64,000 bases of DNA, from contig JAAVZC010000008.1 in the NCBI GenBank assembly GCA_022791455.1, forward strand, positions 186,001-250,000, in the 5' to 3' direction. The notes beneath the pieces were generated by a model. It was not told the DNA's origin. It did not search any database and saw only the letters and a list, made by a program, of their open reading frames with translations. Made by a program: the position numbers and the translations under genes. The DNA is from Eggerthellaceae bacterium (GTDB lineage Bacteria > Actinomycetota > Coriobacteriia > Coriobacteriales > Eggerthellaceae). Each line of letters starts with the position of its first letter. Position 1 is the first letter of the stretch. Positions 26,231 to 34,659 of the stretch are shown here, piece by piece.

Positions 26231-27877
26231 ATGAAGAACGAACCCTCCAAGACCGCCTCCGAAACGACAGCCCTCGACATGTCCGAGGGCGCCTCTAGCG
26301 CTCCCGGCGAAGAGGCAAATCCGCCCAAGACTCGCATGAAGAAACGCAACATCGCCATTGCCATTGTGGCGTCGGCGCTGGCCATCGTGGCCATTGGCTG
26401 CGGCGTGGCCTCGGCGTTTCTTAACAACGTGTCCAAGGACCTCAACCAGGGTGATAAGACCGAGCAGGAGGTAGAGGACATCAAGCGGGTGCTTCCTCAA
26501 GAAAAGAAGGAAGCGAGCGAGCCCTTCTATATGCTGCTGCTGGGCTCGGACAAGCGCGAAGGCGACCCTTCCATGGGTCAGCGTTCGGACACCAACATCG
26601 TGGCGCGGGTGGACCCCGCTAACAACACGGTCATCCTCATCTCCATTCCCCGCGACACGAAAATCCAGATTGACGGCTATGGCACCAACAAATTCAATGC
26701 TGCCTACGCCTTCGAGGGCACGGCCGGCGCCATCAAGGCGGCCAACGAGCTGCTGGACATCGAGATTTCCCATTACGCCGAAGTGAGCTTCACCGAGCTG
26801 GTGGGCTTGGTAGATGCCGTGGGCGGCGTGGACATTGACGTGGACACCCGCATCAACGATACCAAGGCGGACCTGGACTCGGACAACAACCACGTGATCC
26901 TGGAAGAGGGCCCGCAGCATCTCAACGGCACCCAGGCGCTCTCCTATGCTCGTAGCCGTCAGTTCGTGGATGGCGACTTCACCCGCACCTCCCATCAGCG
27001 CCAGCTGGTGGGGGCCATCGTGCAAAAGGTGGTGAGCCTTCCTCTGACCGACCTGCCCGGCGTCATCGAGAAGGGCGCGAAGTGCGTGACCACCGACCTC
27101 ACCATCGCCGAGCTGCTGGACTTGGCGCAGCAGTTCGAAGATCCGCAGAACCTGAAGGTCTACTCCGCCATGGTGCCTTCCACCACCGCCAATATTGGCG
27201 GCGTGTCCTATGTGATCAACGACGCCGAGGCCACCAAGGAGATGATGGCCCTGGTGGAGAAGGGGGAGAACCCCGGCGAGATTGTCTCGAAGCTCTCTAC
27301 GCAGGAGGCCATCGCGCAGGATCCCTCCAATCCCGCCAACAAGAACAATGCTTCTTCTGCTGCTTCTGGATCCAGCTCCAGCTCTTCCAAGTCTGGCTCT
27401 TCCGCCAGCAGCTCGAGCTCTTCCAGCGGCAAGTCCAGCGCATCGAGCGGGTCCAGCTCGTCGGGCAGTTCCATCTCTTCGGGGAAGGGGAGCGGGTCGT
27501 CTTCGAGCAGTTCCAGCAACTCCGGGTCGAGCAGCTCGAGCGGCGGGTCCTCTTCGAACGGGTCTTCCTCGAGCGCCACGGTGCCCGATAGTTCCGGTTC
27601 CGGAAGTTCGAGCAACAGCGGCTCCGGTTCTGGTTCCGGCAGCTCCGGAAGCGGCGATTCGGGCAACAGCTCGTCTGGCGACACGGGCAACTCCGGCGCC
27701 ACCACTCCCGATTCCGGTTCGAGCGGCTCGGGATCCGGCAGCGGTTCGGGTGGATCGAACACTCCCGACCCGGAGCCGACGCCCACTCCCGACCCCACGC
27801 CTACCCCTGACCCCGGCACCGGCGGCTCGGGCGAGACGGGCGAGGGGAATAATTCCGCGGGCGCCGGCGGGAACTAG
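26231..27877 (+). CDS. LytR-CpsA-Psr (LCP) family wall-polymer ligase with Ser-rich tail
   Basis: 548 residues. A cytosolic basic N-terminus and one membrane helix (about residues 36-60) lead to an extracellular LCP domain with LLLGSDKREGD, RSDTNIVARVD, ISIPRDTKIQI, KFNAAYAFEG and ALSYARSRQFVDGDFTRTSHQRQ. The conserved Arg and Asp residues that bind the polyprenyl pyrophosphate are in place. LCP enzymes move wall teichoic acids or polysaccharides from the lipid carrier to peptidoglycan. From about residue 365 it is a low-complexity Ser/Gly/Asn tail of about 140 residues, then a Pro-Thr-Asp segment. The start ATG 26231 has AGGAAG 8 nt upstream; GTG 26222 is less likely. A terminator follows. 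Confidence 0.93.
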   Translation: MKNEPSKTASETTALDMSEGASSAPGEEANPPKTRMKKRNIAIAIVASALAIVAIGCGVASAFLNNVSKDLNQGDKTEQEVEDIKRVLPQEKKEASEPFYMLLLGSDKREGDPSMGQRSDTNIVARVDPANNTVILISIPRDTKIQIDGYGTNKFNAAYAFEGTAGAIKAANELLDIEISHYAEVSFTELVGLVDAVGGVDIDVDTRINDTKADLDSDNNHVILEEGPQHLNGTQALSYARSRQFVDGDFTRTSHQRQLVGAIVQKVVSLPLTDLPGVIEKGAKCVTTDLTIAELLDLAQQFEDPQNLKVYSAMVPSTTANIGGVSYVINDAEATKEMMALVEKGENPGEIVSKLSTQEAIAQDPSNPANKNNASSAASGSSSSSSKSGSSASSSSSSSGKSSASSGSSSSGSSISSGKGSGSSSSSSSNSGSSSSSGGSSSNGSSSSATVPDSSGSGSSSNSGSGSGSGSSGSGDSGNSSSGDTGNSGATTPDSGSSGSGSGSGSGGSNTPDPEPTPTPDPTPTPDPGTGGSGETGEGNNSAGAGGN

Positions 27878-27977
27878 CCGCCCGGCTGCGAGTGTTTGGC
27901 GAGATCAGCCGCTTGGTTGGCGTCTCGCACGGGCGCAAAGCCCATCGACAATAACCCAGCCATTCGTCAATTACCTC

Positions 27978-28005
27978 AAAAATGCCCCGCGTAAGGGGCA
28001 TTTTT
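27978..28005 (+). terminator. Terminator of the LCP gene
   Basis: A perfect 11-bp stem (AAAAATGCCCC, loop GCGTAA, GGGGCATTTTT), usable in both directions. Confidence 0.9.
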
Positions 28006-28069
28006 GCGTTATTCTTGGAGCGAAGTCAAAAAACGCCCCAAGCGACGCCGCGGCAAGTCCGGAGGATAT

Positions 28070-30013
28070 GTGCACCTCGACCTCAACATAGGGTTTCTTG
28101 CCTCTGCGGCCGCATCGCTGTTGTTTATGCTCTTGCATCTGGCCTTTTCGTCGCGGGGGCGCGATGCGGCGACGGCCCGCATTTTCAAAGTAGTGCTTCT
28201 GCTGGGATTTCTGGAAGTGGCCGCCGAGGTGGTTGCCCTCATCGCTTTTGCCGATCCTGCCGCGGTGGCGCTGCCGCTTCTCTACCTTGTCGTGACGTTC
28301 CTGGCCCTGATGCGCTGCCTGTTGCCATTTGCTTTGGCGCTCTACACCCTTTACCTGTGCGCCGACTACATGCGCCTTGCCGCGCCGGTAGTGGCGGCGC
28401 TCTGCCTGCCGTTCGCGTTCGCCCTGTTCGCGACGGTGGCAAACCCCTGGTTCCATCTTTTGTTCTCTTTCGAGGGCCAATCCCACCTGCTGCAGATGGG
28501 CAGCATCGGCCTCTTCGAAGGAGGGTATACCGCGTTCTATTGTCTGCTATCGGTAGCCTGCGCGCTCCGCTATCGTCTGGTGCTGCGTCGGCGAACGCTT
28601 GTGGCGGTGCTGGAGTTTGCGGTGCTCATCTTGGGGTCGTGTTTGGGGGAGTGGCTGGTGCCGCAGCTGATGCTCACGGGGCTGGCCATCGCGTTGGGTG
28701 GTCTGGTGCTTTTGCTGTCGGCCGGAAGCCCTTTCTCCGCAACCGATCCGCTTACTGGTGCCTACGACGCGGCCCTGTTCCGCAGCGATGCGGAGCGAAT
28801 CCTGAAGGCGGACCGTCCGTTCGAGGTGGTGTTCGCCCGTCTGCAGTTCCCTCAGCAGCTTGCCGGGCTTATCGGGTCAAGTTTGACCGAGGAAGGCCTG
28901 GTGCTCTGCGCCAATGCGTTCTTCCGCGCTTCCGGCGGTCGGCGGGTTTACCGGCTGGCGCCCTCGCTGTTCGCCTGCATCGTGCTCTCCCGCCGCGAGC
29001 GGCTGCGCACCACAGAGCAGCTGGAGCAGTTTTTCGCCGCCAGCCATCAGCTTTCGGGAGCCACTGTTTCGCTTGGGGGCGCCGTTGGGTTCGTGGCGCC
29101 GCAAGGCCCGCTCGCCTCGGCCGACGAGCTGCAGAATTTGGTGGAGTTCGCCGCGGAGGCGCTTGAAACCTGGGGCCGGGGAGAGCAGCTTGCGCCCGCG
29201 CCCAGCCCGGAAGAGGTGGAAACGGCCTTCCGGCGCCAGAACCTGGTGCGCCGCTGCCTGGGAGAGGCGCTCGAGCACGACTACTTTGCCGTGTACCTGC
29301 AGCCGCTCTGGTCGGTGGCGGAAGGCAAGTTCGCCAGCGCCGAGGCCCTGTCGCGCCTGATCCATCCGGAGGAAGGGTTCATCTCGCCGGCCGAGTTCAT
29401 TCCCCTGGCCGAGGAAGCGGGCTCTATCGGCGAAATCGGCCGGCTGCAGTTTCGCCGCATCTGCGCCTTCGCCGCCGCCCATCGCTCGCGCCTGGAGGAG
29501 CTGGGCATCCGGTCGATCAAGGTAAACGTGTCGGCGGTGGAGATCATGGATCCGGATTACCCGGCATTTGTGGCCGCGACCATGGCGGAAGCGGGCATCG
29601 GGGCGGATTTCTTCGAGTTCGAGATCACCGAAACCGCCGCAACTTCCCTGGACGAGCGCATGGATTCCTTCCTGCGCGCGGTGGCAGCTGGGGGCTCGAA
29701 GCTATGCATGGACGATTTCGGCAGTGGCTTCGCGAACCTATCTATGATATGCTCATTGCCCTTTGATGTGGTAAAACTTGATTCGTCGTTGCTGCGGGGC
29801 GTGGTGAGCGACCACCGCGTTGCGGCGCTGTACCGCGATGTCCTTTCCACCATGGCCAATCTCGGGATGGAGACGGTCTGCGAAGGAGTGGAGACCGCGG
29901 AAGAGGTGCAGCTGGTTACGCAGTGGCGGGCGGATTTGATCCAAGGGTTTTATTTTGCCCGACCGATGCCCTTCGAGGACGTGCTCGAAGGGTCTTGGCG
30001 GGAGAGAAGGTAA
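28070..30013 (+). CDS. Membrane c-di-GMP phosphodiesterase: 7-8 TM, degenerate GGDEF, intact EAL
   Basis: 647 residues. The first 215 or so form seven or eight membrane helices. A GGDEF-like domain starts at DPLTGAYDAALF, but the active loop reads YRLAPSLFACIV where GGDEF is expected, so it cannot make c-di-GMP. The EAL domain keeps the catalytic set: E in AEALSRL, N in VNVS, E in FEITE, DD in MDDFGSG, K in VVKLD, E in CEGVET and Q in IQGFYFARP. It should therefore hydrolyse c-di-GMP. GTG 28070 after GGAGGATAT is the chosen start, since the longer frame begins inside the upstream terminator. A surface-protein gene follows after 11 nt. Confidence 0.88.
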   Translation: MHLDLNIGFLASAAASLLFMLLHLAFSSRGRDAATARIFKVVLLLGFLEVAAEVVALIAFADPAAVALPLLYLVVTFLALMRCLLPFALALYTLYLCADYMRLAAPVVAALCLPFAFALFATVANPWFHLLFSFEGQSHLLQMGSIGLFEGGYTAFYCLLSVACALRYRLVLRRRTLVAVLEFAVLILGSCLGEWLVPQLMLTGLAIALGGLVLLLSAGSPFSATDPLTGAYDAALFRSDAERILKADRPFEVVFARLQFPQQLAGLIGSSLTEEGLVLCANAFFRASGGRRVYRLAPSLFACIVLSRRERLRTTEQLEQFFAASHQLSGATVSLGGAVGFVAPQGPLASADELQNLVEFAAEALETWGRGEQLAPAPSPEEVETAFRRQNLVRRCLGEALEHDYFAVYLQPLWSVAEGKFASAEALSRLIHPEEGFISPAEFIPLAEEAGSIGEIGRLQFRRICAFAAAHRSRLEELGIRSIKVNVSAVEIMDPDYPAFVAATMAEAGIGADFFEFEITETAATSLDERMDSFLRAVAAGGSKLCMDDFGSGFANLSMICSLPFDVVKLDSSLLRGVVSDHRVAALYRDVLSTMANLGMETVCEGVETAEEVQLVTQWRADLIQGFYFARPMPFEDVLEGSWRERR

Positions 30014-30024
30014 GGGAGTTTCCT

Positions 30025-31191
30025 TTGAGCTTTGGGGAAATTGAGAGAGCGCGCGCGGCGGGGGAGATGCCCCCGCTTTTGTGCGTGCTGCTCTGCCTTG
30101 CATTGACGGCGGCGCTCGTGTGGGGAACTGCGGTGGCTCCCGCGCTCGCGTGGGCGCAGGGGGAGGCGCACGCCGATGAGGCCAGCGGCTTAGTTGCTGC
30201 GGCCGAGGGGGATGACGCGCCCGAGGATGAGTCCGAGGGCGACGACCCGACGGTTGAGCCAGCACCTTTGGTGGACGCCATGTTCTTCGTCGCTTACCCG
30301 GAAGACACCTCGCGCTTGCCCCAGACGGAGGAAGATCTGGGCGATGTGCGCTATTCCGGCGCCATTACGGTTGACGAAGCCATCTGCCCGGCGCAGGAGT
30401 GGTTGGACTCGGGCGAATTCGGCACCAAGGCCTTTGGCTTCGACGGCAAGGCGGTGGCGGCTCACTTGACCGCGGTTCCCACGGTTGAGCAGATTCAGCG
30501 CGCCGTTGCGGCGAGCGGAGGCACCTTCGACCCCGAAACTCAGACGGTGGTCTGGTACGTCATCAAATGGCTGAGCGACGGCTGGCACGTGGACGGCATC
30601 CTGGTGGACAAGGCGGCGGTGGAGCCCGAGGGCCCCGAGAATCCGGAGCCGGTCGATCCGACGCCGGAAGGGCCGGAGAAGCCTGGGCCCGATAACCCCC
30701 AGCCCGACAAGCCGACGCCTGTGGATCCGCAGCCGGAGGCCCCCGAAGCGCCTTCGCCACAGCAGCCCGACCAGCCGCAGCCACCTATGATTTCTGAGGA
30801 TTCGGAACCTAGCCCCCGTCCTGAGCAGCGGCCGAACTCCTCTGATAGCGCCGCCGATGCCGCGCCGGAGGAGGCGCCCGTGCCGGAAGCCCCTGCTTCG
30901 GAAGAAGAGGAATTGCCGGCTGCCCCCGTTCCGGAGGCGGCCGACGACGCCGTCCCTGCGCCCCCGGAGAAGGCGGCGCAAGCGCCCGAGCCGCCCGTTT
31001 TCGAAATTGTTCCCGCTGCCGCTTCGCCGCTTTCTCAGGAAGCTGCCGCCGCAATGCAGGCGGTTGCTGCCGGAGGCTTGGCAACTTTGGCCGTTGCCGC
31101 CCTTGTCCTGGGCGGTGTTTCCGCCGTTTCCGCTCTGCGCCTGCGCCGAACCGCTCGCATTCTGGAATCGCTCATGGGGCAGGTGAAATAA
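30025..31191 (+). CDS. Secreted proline-rich, membrane-anchored protein
   Basis: 388 residues from a TTG start preceded by GGGAGTTTCCT. A signal peptide (MPPLLCVLLCLALTAALVWG...ALAWA) is followed by a small folded segment ending VVWYVIKWLSDGWHVDGILV, a motif I associate with actinobacterial surface modules but cannot name. A long Pro/Glu/Gln-rich stalk (about residues 195-335) follows, then one C-terminal membrane helix (ATLAVAALVLGGVSAVSAL) and a basic tail. No LPxTG is seen. It sits between the EAL gene and a small membrane protein with gaps of 11 and 6 nt, which suggests one operon, so c-di-GMP-linked surface function is possible. Confidence 0.75.
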   Translation: MSFGEIERARAAGEMPPLLCVLLCLALTAALVWGTAVAPALAWAQGEAHADEASGLVAAAEGDDAPEDESEGDDPTVEPAPLVDAMFFVAYPEDTSRLPQTEEDLGDVRYSGAITVDEAICPAQEWLDSGEFGTKAFGFDGKAVAAHLTAVPTVEQIQRAVAASGGTFDPETQTVVWYVIKWLSDGWHVDGILVDKAAVEPEGPENPEPVDPTPEGPEKPGPDNPQPDKPTPVDPQPEAPEAPSPQQPDQPQPPMISEDSEPSPRPEQRPNSSDSAADAAPEEAPVPEAPASEEEELPAAPVPEAADDAVPAPPEKAAQAPEPPVFEIVPAAASPLSQEAAAAMQAVAAGGLATLAVAALVLGGVSAVSALRLRRTARILESLMGQVK

Positions 31192-31197
31192 CCGTCC

Positions 31198-31716
31198 ATG
31201 ACCGCCCTCGCCATCATAATCGCCGTCGTTTCGCTGGGGACGCTCGCCCTTTGGTACGTGCCGGTGCTCTTGGGCTACCATTCCCCCTACGATGGGCTGT
31301 TCTTCGTGGTGTGGCTGGTGCTGGTGGCGTTTCTCGTGGTGCTCTGGTTCGTGAAGAAGAACGCGGCCGAGCGGTCCATGCGCACGGCTTACCTGGACTT
31401 TCACCGCAATATGGGCTTCAGCCAGATGGGCGGGGCGTTCCAATTCGACAGCCGCGAGGACTTGATGGAGCAGCTGGTGGCCCAGTTCACGGCGAAAGTG
31501 CCCGCGCTGGCGAAAGCGCCGGAGCTGCCGGAGGGATTCCACCCGACGGCCGTGGTGAACACCTACAAGTTCCTTTCCCGCACCGGCCCGCAGCCGCAGG
31601 GCTTTCTGGTGGAGCAATGGCAGGGGGACGTGCAGGAAACGCTCTCCGACGGCACCGCCCGTACTCACCTGTTCAACAGTGAGATGCAGCTGGAGTCTAT
31701 TCTGGACGCCCTGTAG
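31198..31716 (+). CDS. Small membrane protein, unknown
   Basis: 172 residues. Two N-terminal helices (TALAIIIAVVSLGTLALWYVPVLLG and LFFVVWLVLVAFLVVLWFV) with a short loop, then a soluble domain of about 115 residues (QFDSREDLMEQLVAQFTAKVPA, PTAVVNTYKFLSRTGPQPQGF). No catalytic motif recognised. It follows the proline-rich protein after 6 nt, so it is probably the last gene of the EAL-containing operon. Confidence 0.75.
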   Translation: MTALAIIIAVVSLGTLALWYVPVLLGYHSPYDGLFFVVWLVLVAFLVVLWFVKKNAAERSMRTAYLDFHRNMGFSQMGGAFQFDSREDLMEQLVAQFTAKVPALAKAPELPEGFHPTAVVNTYKFLSRTGPQPQGFLVEQWQGDVQETLSDGTARTHLFNSEMQLESILDAL

Positions 31717-31818
31717 CCGCGTCTTCGAAGGACTTTCCCTTAATTTCACAGAACCGAAACTTCCGGACGGTACAGTGGTGCCCGTCATTTTGATGGACGA
31801 CGCAAAAGGAGCACCGCC

Positions 31819-33039
31819 ATGGCCCATGTGAACCCTCACTTCCAGCAGCTGCCGGGAAGTTACCTGTTCTCCGAGATTGCCCGCCGCACCGCCGCTTTCA
31901 AGGAGGCGAACCCGGACGCGCCGCTCATTCGCATGGGTATCGGGGACGTCACGCAGCCGCTGGCGCCGGCGGTGGTGGCGGCCATGCATGCCGCCGTCGA
32001 CGACCTGGCAGCGCCCGAGAGTTTCCACGGCTACGGCCCCGAGCAGGGCTACGGCTTTTTGCGCGACGCCATTGCCGAGCACGATTTCGCGGCGCGCAAC
32101 ATTAACGTTTCCGCTGATGAGATCTTCATTTCCGACGGCGCGAAGTCCGATTGCGGCAACATTGGCGACATTTTCTCGCTGGACGCGAAGGTGGCGGTGT
32201 GCGACCCGGTGTACCCGGTCTACGTGGACAGCAACGCCATGGCCGGCCGCGCGGGGGACTGGGACGCCGCGGCTGAGTGTTGGACCAACATCTACTACAT
32301 GCCCACGGTGCCGGAGAACAATTTCGTGCCCGCACTGCCGGACGAGCCGGTCGACCTGGTATACCTGTGCAGCCCCAACAACCCTACGGGCACGGTGCTC
32401 TCCCGCGCCGACCTGGAGAAATGGGTGCGCTGGGCCAACGAGCACGATGCGGTGATCCTCTTCGACGCCGCCTACGAGCGTTTCGTGACCGAAGAGGATG
32501 TGCCCCGTTCTATCTACGAGATCGAAGGGGCGCGCACCTGTGCTATCGAGTTCCGCTCGTTCTCCAAAACTGCCGGCTTCACCGGCGCCCGCTGCGGCTA
32601 CACGGTGGTGCCGAAGGACCTGGTGCGGGACGGCCAGAGCCTGCGCGATATGTGGAACCGCCGCCAGTGCACCAAGTTCAACGGCGCCTCCTACGTCATC
32701 CAGCGCGGGGCGGCGGCTGTCTATACACCGGAAGGGGAGCGGCAGGTGGAGGCGACGCTGGATGTCTACCGCGGCAACGCGCGGGTCATCTGCGAAGGGC
32801 TTAAGCGCGCCGGGTTCTCCGTCTGGGGTGGTGTGAACAGCCCGTATATCTGGTGCGCCACGCCGGAGGGCATGGGGTCGTGGGAGTTCTTCGACCTGCT
32901 GCTGAACGAGCTGGCCATCGTCACCACTCCCGGCGCCGGCTTCGGACCGGCCGGCGAAGGCTTTATCCGCCTCACCGCCTTCAACACCCCCGAAGCCACC
33001 CAAGAAGCCATAACCCGCATCCAAACCCGCTTCGCCTAA
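31819..33039 (+). CDS. dapL: LL-diaminopimelate aminotransferase
   Basis: 406 residues. The PLP lysine is Lys250 in SFSKTAGFTGARCGYTVVP. Other fold-type I blocks are GDVTQPLAPAVVAAMH, FHGYGPEQGYGFLRDAI, YLCSPNNPTGTVL and ILFDAAYERF. This set is characteristic of DapL, which converts tetrahydrodipicolinate and glutamate directly to LL-diaminopimelate for lysine and peptidoglycan synthesis. Length matches the family (about 400-410). The start has AAAAGGAGCACCGCC upstream. Single gene. Confidence 0.93.
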   Translation: MAHVNPHFQQLPGSYLFSEIARRTAAFKEANPDAPLIRMGIGDVTQPLAPAVVAAMHAAVDDLAAPESFHGYGPEQGYGFLRDAIAEHDFAARNINVSADEIFISDGAKSDCGNIGDIFSLDAKVAVCDPVYPVYVDSNAMAGRAGDWDAAAECWTNIYYMPTVPENNFVPALPDEPVDLVYLCSPNNPTGTVLSRADLEKWVRWANEHDAVILFDAAYERFVTEEDVPRSIYEIEGARTCAIEFRSFSKTAGFTGARCGYTVVPKDLVRDGQSLRDMWNRRQCTKFNGASYVIQRGAAAVYTPEGERQVEATLDVYRGNARVICEGLKRAGFSVWGGVNSPYIWCATPEGMGSWEFFDLLLNELAIVTTPGAGFGPAGEGFIRLTAFNTPEATQEAITRIQTRFA

Positions 33040-33092
33040 GCACGCCATTGTCCGCGGCCGCGCCGGCCGGAGGGATTCCGCTCGACGCTCAT

Positions 33093-33221
33093 CGCGGGGC
33101 GGCGGGGCGGGGCAACCCTCAGTCGCTCAGACAGTCCTCGCTGCGCTGCGGAACTCGCTTGGTGAGGGCCGCCCCGCCCCGCTGGCTGGTTGACGTTGTT
33201 GCCTGACGTCCTGTCCGCCCC
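33093..33221. repeat. GC-rich palindromic element, copy 2
   Basis: Same arms as copy 1 at 8391 (GCGGGGCGGCGGGGCGGGGC to GCCCCGCCCCGC, inner CCCTCAGTCGCTCA and GGTGAGGGCC), plus the shared 3 prime flank ending GTCCGCCCC. The 25-nt inner hairpin of copy 1 is absent; CTCGCTGCGCTGC takes its place. It fills the gap after dapL, followed by one A and one B element. No gene is seen in 33040-33373. Confidence 0.85.
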
Positions 33222-33224
33222 ATC

Positions 33225-33251
33225 GTCATCCTGAGCGCAGCGAAGGATCTT
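33225..33251 (+). repeat. Family A palindromic element
   Basis: Short form: GTCATCCTGAGCGCAGCG followed by AAGGATCTT; the stem is ATCCT/AGGAT. Confidence 0.88.
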
Positions 33252-33260
33252 TCCACCTAC

Positions 33261-33319
33261 GTCATCTCGACCGGAGCGCGAAGCGCGGAGTGGAGAGATC
33301 CCGTGTGCGCCGAATGGCG
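33261..33319 (+). repeat. Family B palindromic element
   Basis: Full-length form: GTCATCTCGACCGGAGCG, arms GCGCGAAGCGC, GGAGTGGAGAGATC, tail GTGTGCGCCGAATGGCG. The nearest relative in this window is the copy inside the SpoU gene. Confidence 0.88.
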
Positions 33320-33373
33320 GAGTTGATGTGCTAAACTTTCGGCTGCTAAAAATCGACCGAAGAAGGGTGCCCC

Positions 33374-33793
33374 ATGATCAAGGAAATCATCAAGGACGAA
33401 GAGATCCTGTCCAAGAAGTGCGAGCCGGCGATGGCCGAGGATGCCCCGGTGGCGCAGGATTTGGTGGACACCCTGCTGGCAAACGACGAGGCGGCGTGCC
33501 TGGCGGCGAACCAGATTGGCGTGACCAAGTGCATTGTCGCGTACCTGAACGAGGCCGAGAAGCCGGTGGTGCTGTTCAACCCGCACATCACTCAGAAGCT
33601 GAAGCCCTTTGCCGCGGTGGAGTCGTGCCTCTCGCGCGACGAGCCGGCCGCTGTTGAGCGTTACAGCTGGATCCGCATCTCCTACGACCGCCTGGAAGAC
33701 GGCCGCCTGGTGCCGGCGAAGAAGAAGCTGGAAGGCTACGGCGCCCAGGCAGTCCAACACATGATCGACCACTGCAACGGCATTCTGGTGTAG
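33374..33793 (+). CDS. Peptide-deformylase-like protein lacking the catalytic Glu
   Basis: 139 residues with the deformylase fold motifs. Motif 1 is CLAANQIG (residues 42-49), motif 2 ESCLS (83-87, with the metal-binding Cys85) and motif 3 QHMIDH (128-133). The two metal His residues (129 and 133) are kept, but the catalytic Glu of HExxH is Met130. The first glycines of the usual GxGxAAxQ are also replaced. Active deformylases need this Glu, so it may be inactive or specialised. A canonical def is not seen in this window. Length fits short type-III-like homologues. The start ATG follows AGAAGGGTGCCCC. Confidence 0.85.
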   Translation: MIKEIIKDEEILSKKCEPAMAEDAPVAQDLVDTLLANDEAACLAANQIGVTKCIVAYLNEAEKPVVLFNPHITQKLKPFAAVESCLSRDEPAAVERYSWIRISYDRLEDGRLVPAKKKLEGYGAQAVQHMIDHCNGILV

Positions 33794-33896
33794 GCCCGTT
33801 TCTGAGACAAAGGGACACTCCTAATGTCTCGCTTTCGCGGACAGAGGCCCGGGGATGTGAGCCGATTGGTGCCTGAGCGTGTTTCGGGGGCCTGAA

Positions 33897-34472
33897 TTAT
33901 GCGTCTGATTTTGCGGCGAGCATCTTGTTCGCCGCTTCGATGATGCCCTGGCCGAACGAGAAGATGATGTCGGCAACCTCCTCGGGGCTCTCTTTGCGGC
34001 CTTGCTGGATCCAGCGGGACACGATGCTTCCGGCACCGTAGGTAAATGCTATTGCAAGATACTCTCTCGTCCGTTCGTTAAGTTGAGGGCAGGCTCGGGA
34101 AAGCTCGGCAAGGTTCTGCGAAATGGCGTTCTGGGTGGCGCTTTCGAGAAAACTGAAATCATTGTTCTCGTGCGTGCTTACCAAGAAGTCATTCTGCGTC
34201 GTTTCGTAGAGACGTTCAAGCACCCGCTCCCGGCCATCTTCTCTGAGGCCCGAGAGCCCTTGGATGATGGCATCGTTCTGTTCGACGATTTCCCTCAGCA
34301 GATCTTCCGGCGCGGCGTAGTGCGCATAAAAGGTGTTTCGATGGACGTCGGCTAGTCGGCAAATTTCTGTGACCGTAATTTTGTCTATCGATTTTGTCTC
34401 AAGTAGTTCGAACAGAGCGTCCCTCAATGCGCTCTTTGTGTATTTGACCCGTCTCGATTCGGCGCGATCCAT
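33897..34472 (-). CDS. TetR-family transcriptional regulator
   Basis: 191 residues. The N-terminal helix-turn-helix is ALFELLETKSIDKITVTEICRLADVHRNTFYAHYAAPEDLL in outline (tetR_N), with an all-helical ligand/dimer domain behind it. The start MDRAESRR is chosen because GAGAGGGG lies 6 nt upstream; three in-frame upstream ATGs exist. It is divergent from the molybdoenzyme operon with 187 nt between, so it is the likely regulator of that operon; the ligand is unknown. Confidence 0.9.
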   Translation of the reverse strand: MDRAESRRVKYTKSALRDALFELLETKSIDKITVTEICRLADVHRNTFYAHYAAPEDLLREIVEQNDAIIQGLSGLREDGRERVLERLYETTQNDFLVSTHENNDFSFLESATQNAISQNLAELSRACPQLNERTREYLAIAFTYGAGSIVSRWIQQGRKESPEEVADIIFSFGQGIIEAANKMLAAKSDA

Positions 34473-34495
34473 CGGCATCCCCTCTCTGCAATCTC

Positions 34496-34507
34496 GCATT
34501 ATAGTGC
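34496..34507. promoter_or_regulatory. TetR promoter -10 and candidate operator
   Basis: GCATTATAGTGC is a near-perfect 12-bp palindrome (one mismatched pair). On the minus strand it contains TATAAT (34498-34503), placed to drive the tetR gene. Autoregulation through it is inferred. Confidence 0.45.
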
Positions 34508-34554
34508 AGGTCATTTTCTGGAAAAGCATCCATAAACAGGCAAATATTCAAAAA

Positions 34555-34583
34555 TTGCACAGTCGAGGGCATTCTCGTAAAGT
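34555..34583 (+). promoter_or_regulatory. Promoter of the molybdoenzyme operon
   Basis: TTGCAC (34555-34560), a 17-nt spacer, then TAAAGT (34578-34583), about 76 nt before the start codon of the catalytic subunit. Confidence 0.6.
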
Positions 34584-34659
34584 TTGCGCTCGTGATTTTT
34601 CGCTCCGGTTTTTATCCTCGAACCGTCCTGAACGGATGAAGGAAGACAAGGAGGGAGAA

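Noticed and set aside
27890-27975. c-di-GMP (GEMM) riboswitch before the EAL gene
   Set aside because: GGGCGCAAAGCCC looks like part of the GEMM core, but the GCAAACC half and the P1 pairing are missing and a terminator separates it from the gene. It belongs to the LCP 3 prime region.
30190-33048. 952-aa minus-strand protein
   Set aside because: It runs opposite the Pro-rich, membrane and dapL genes; composition is that of an antisense shadow.
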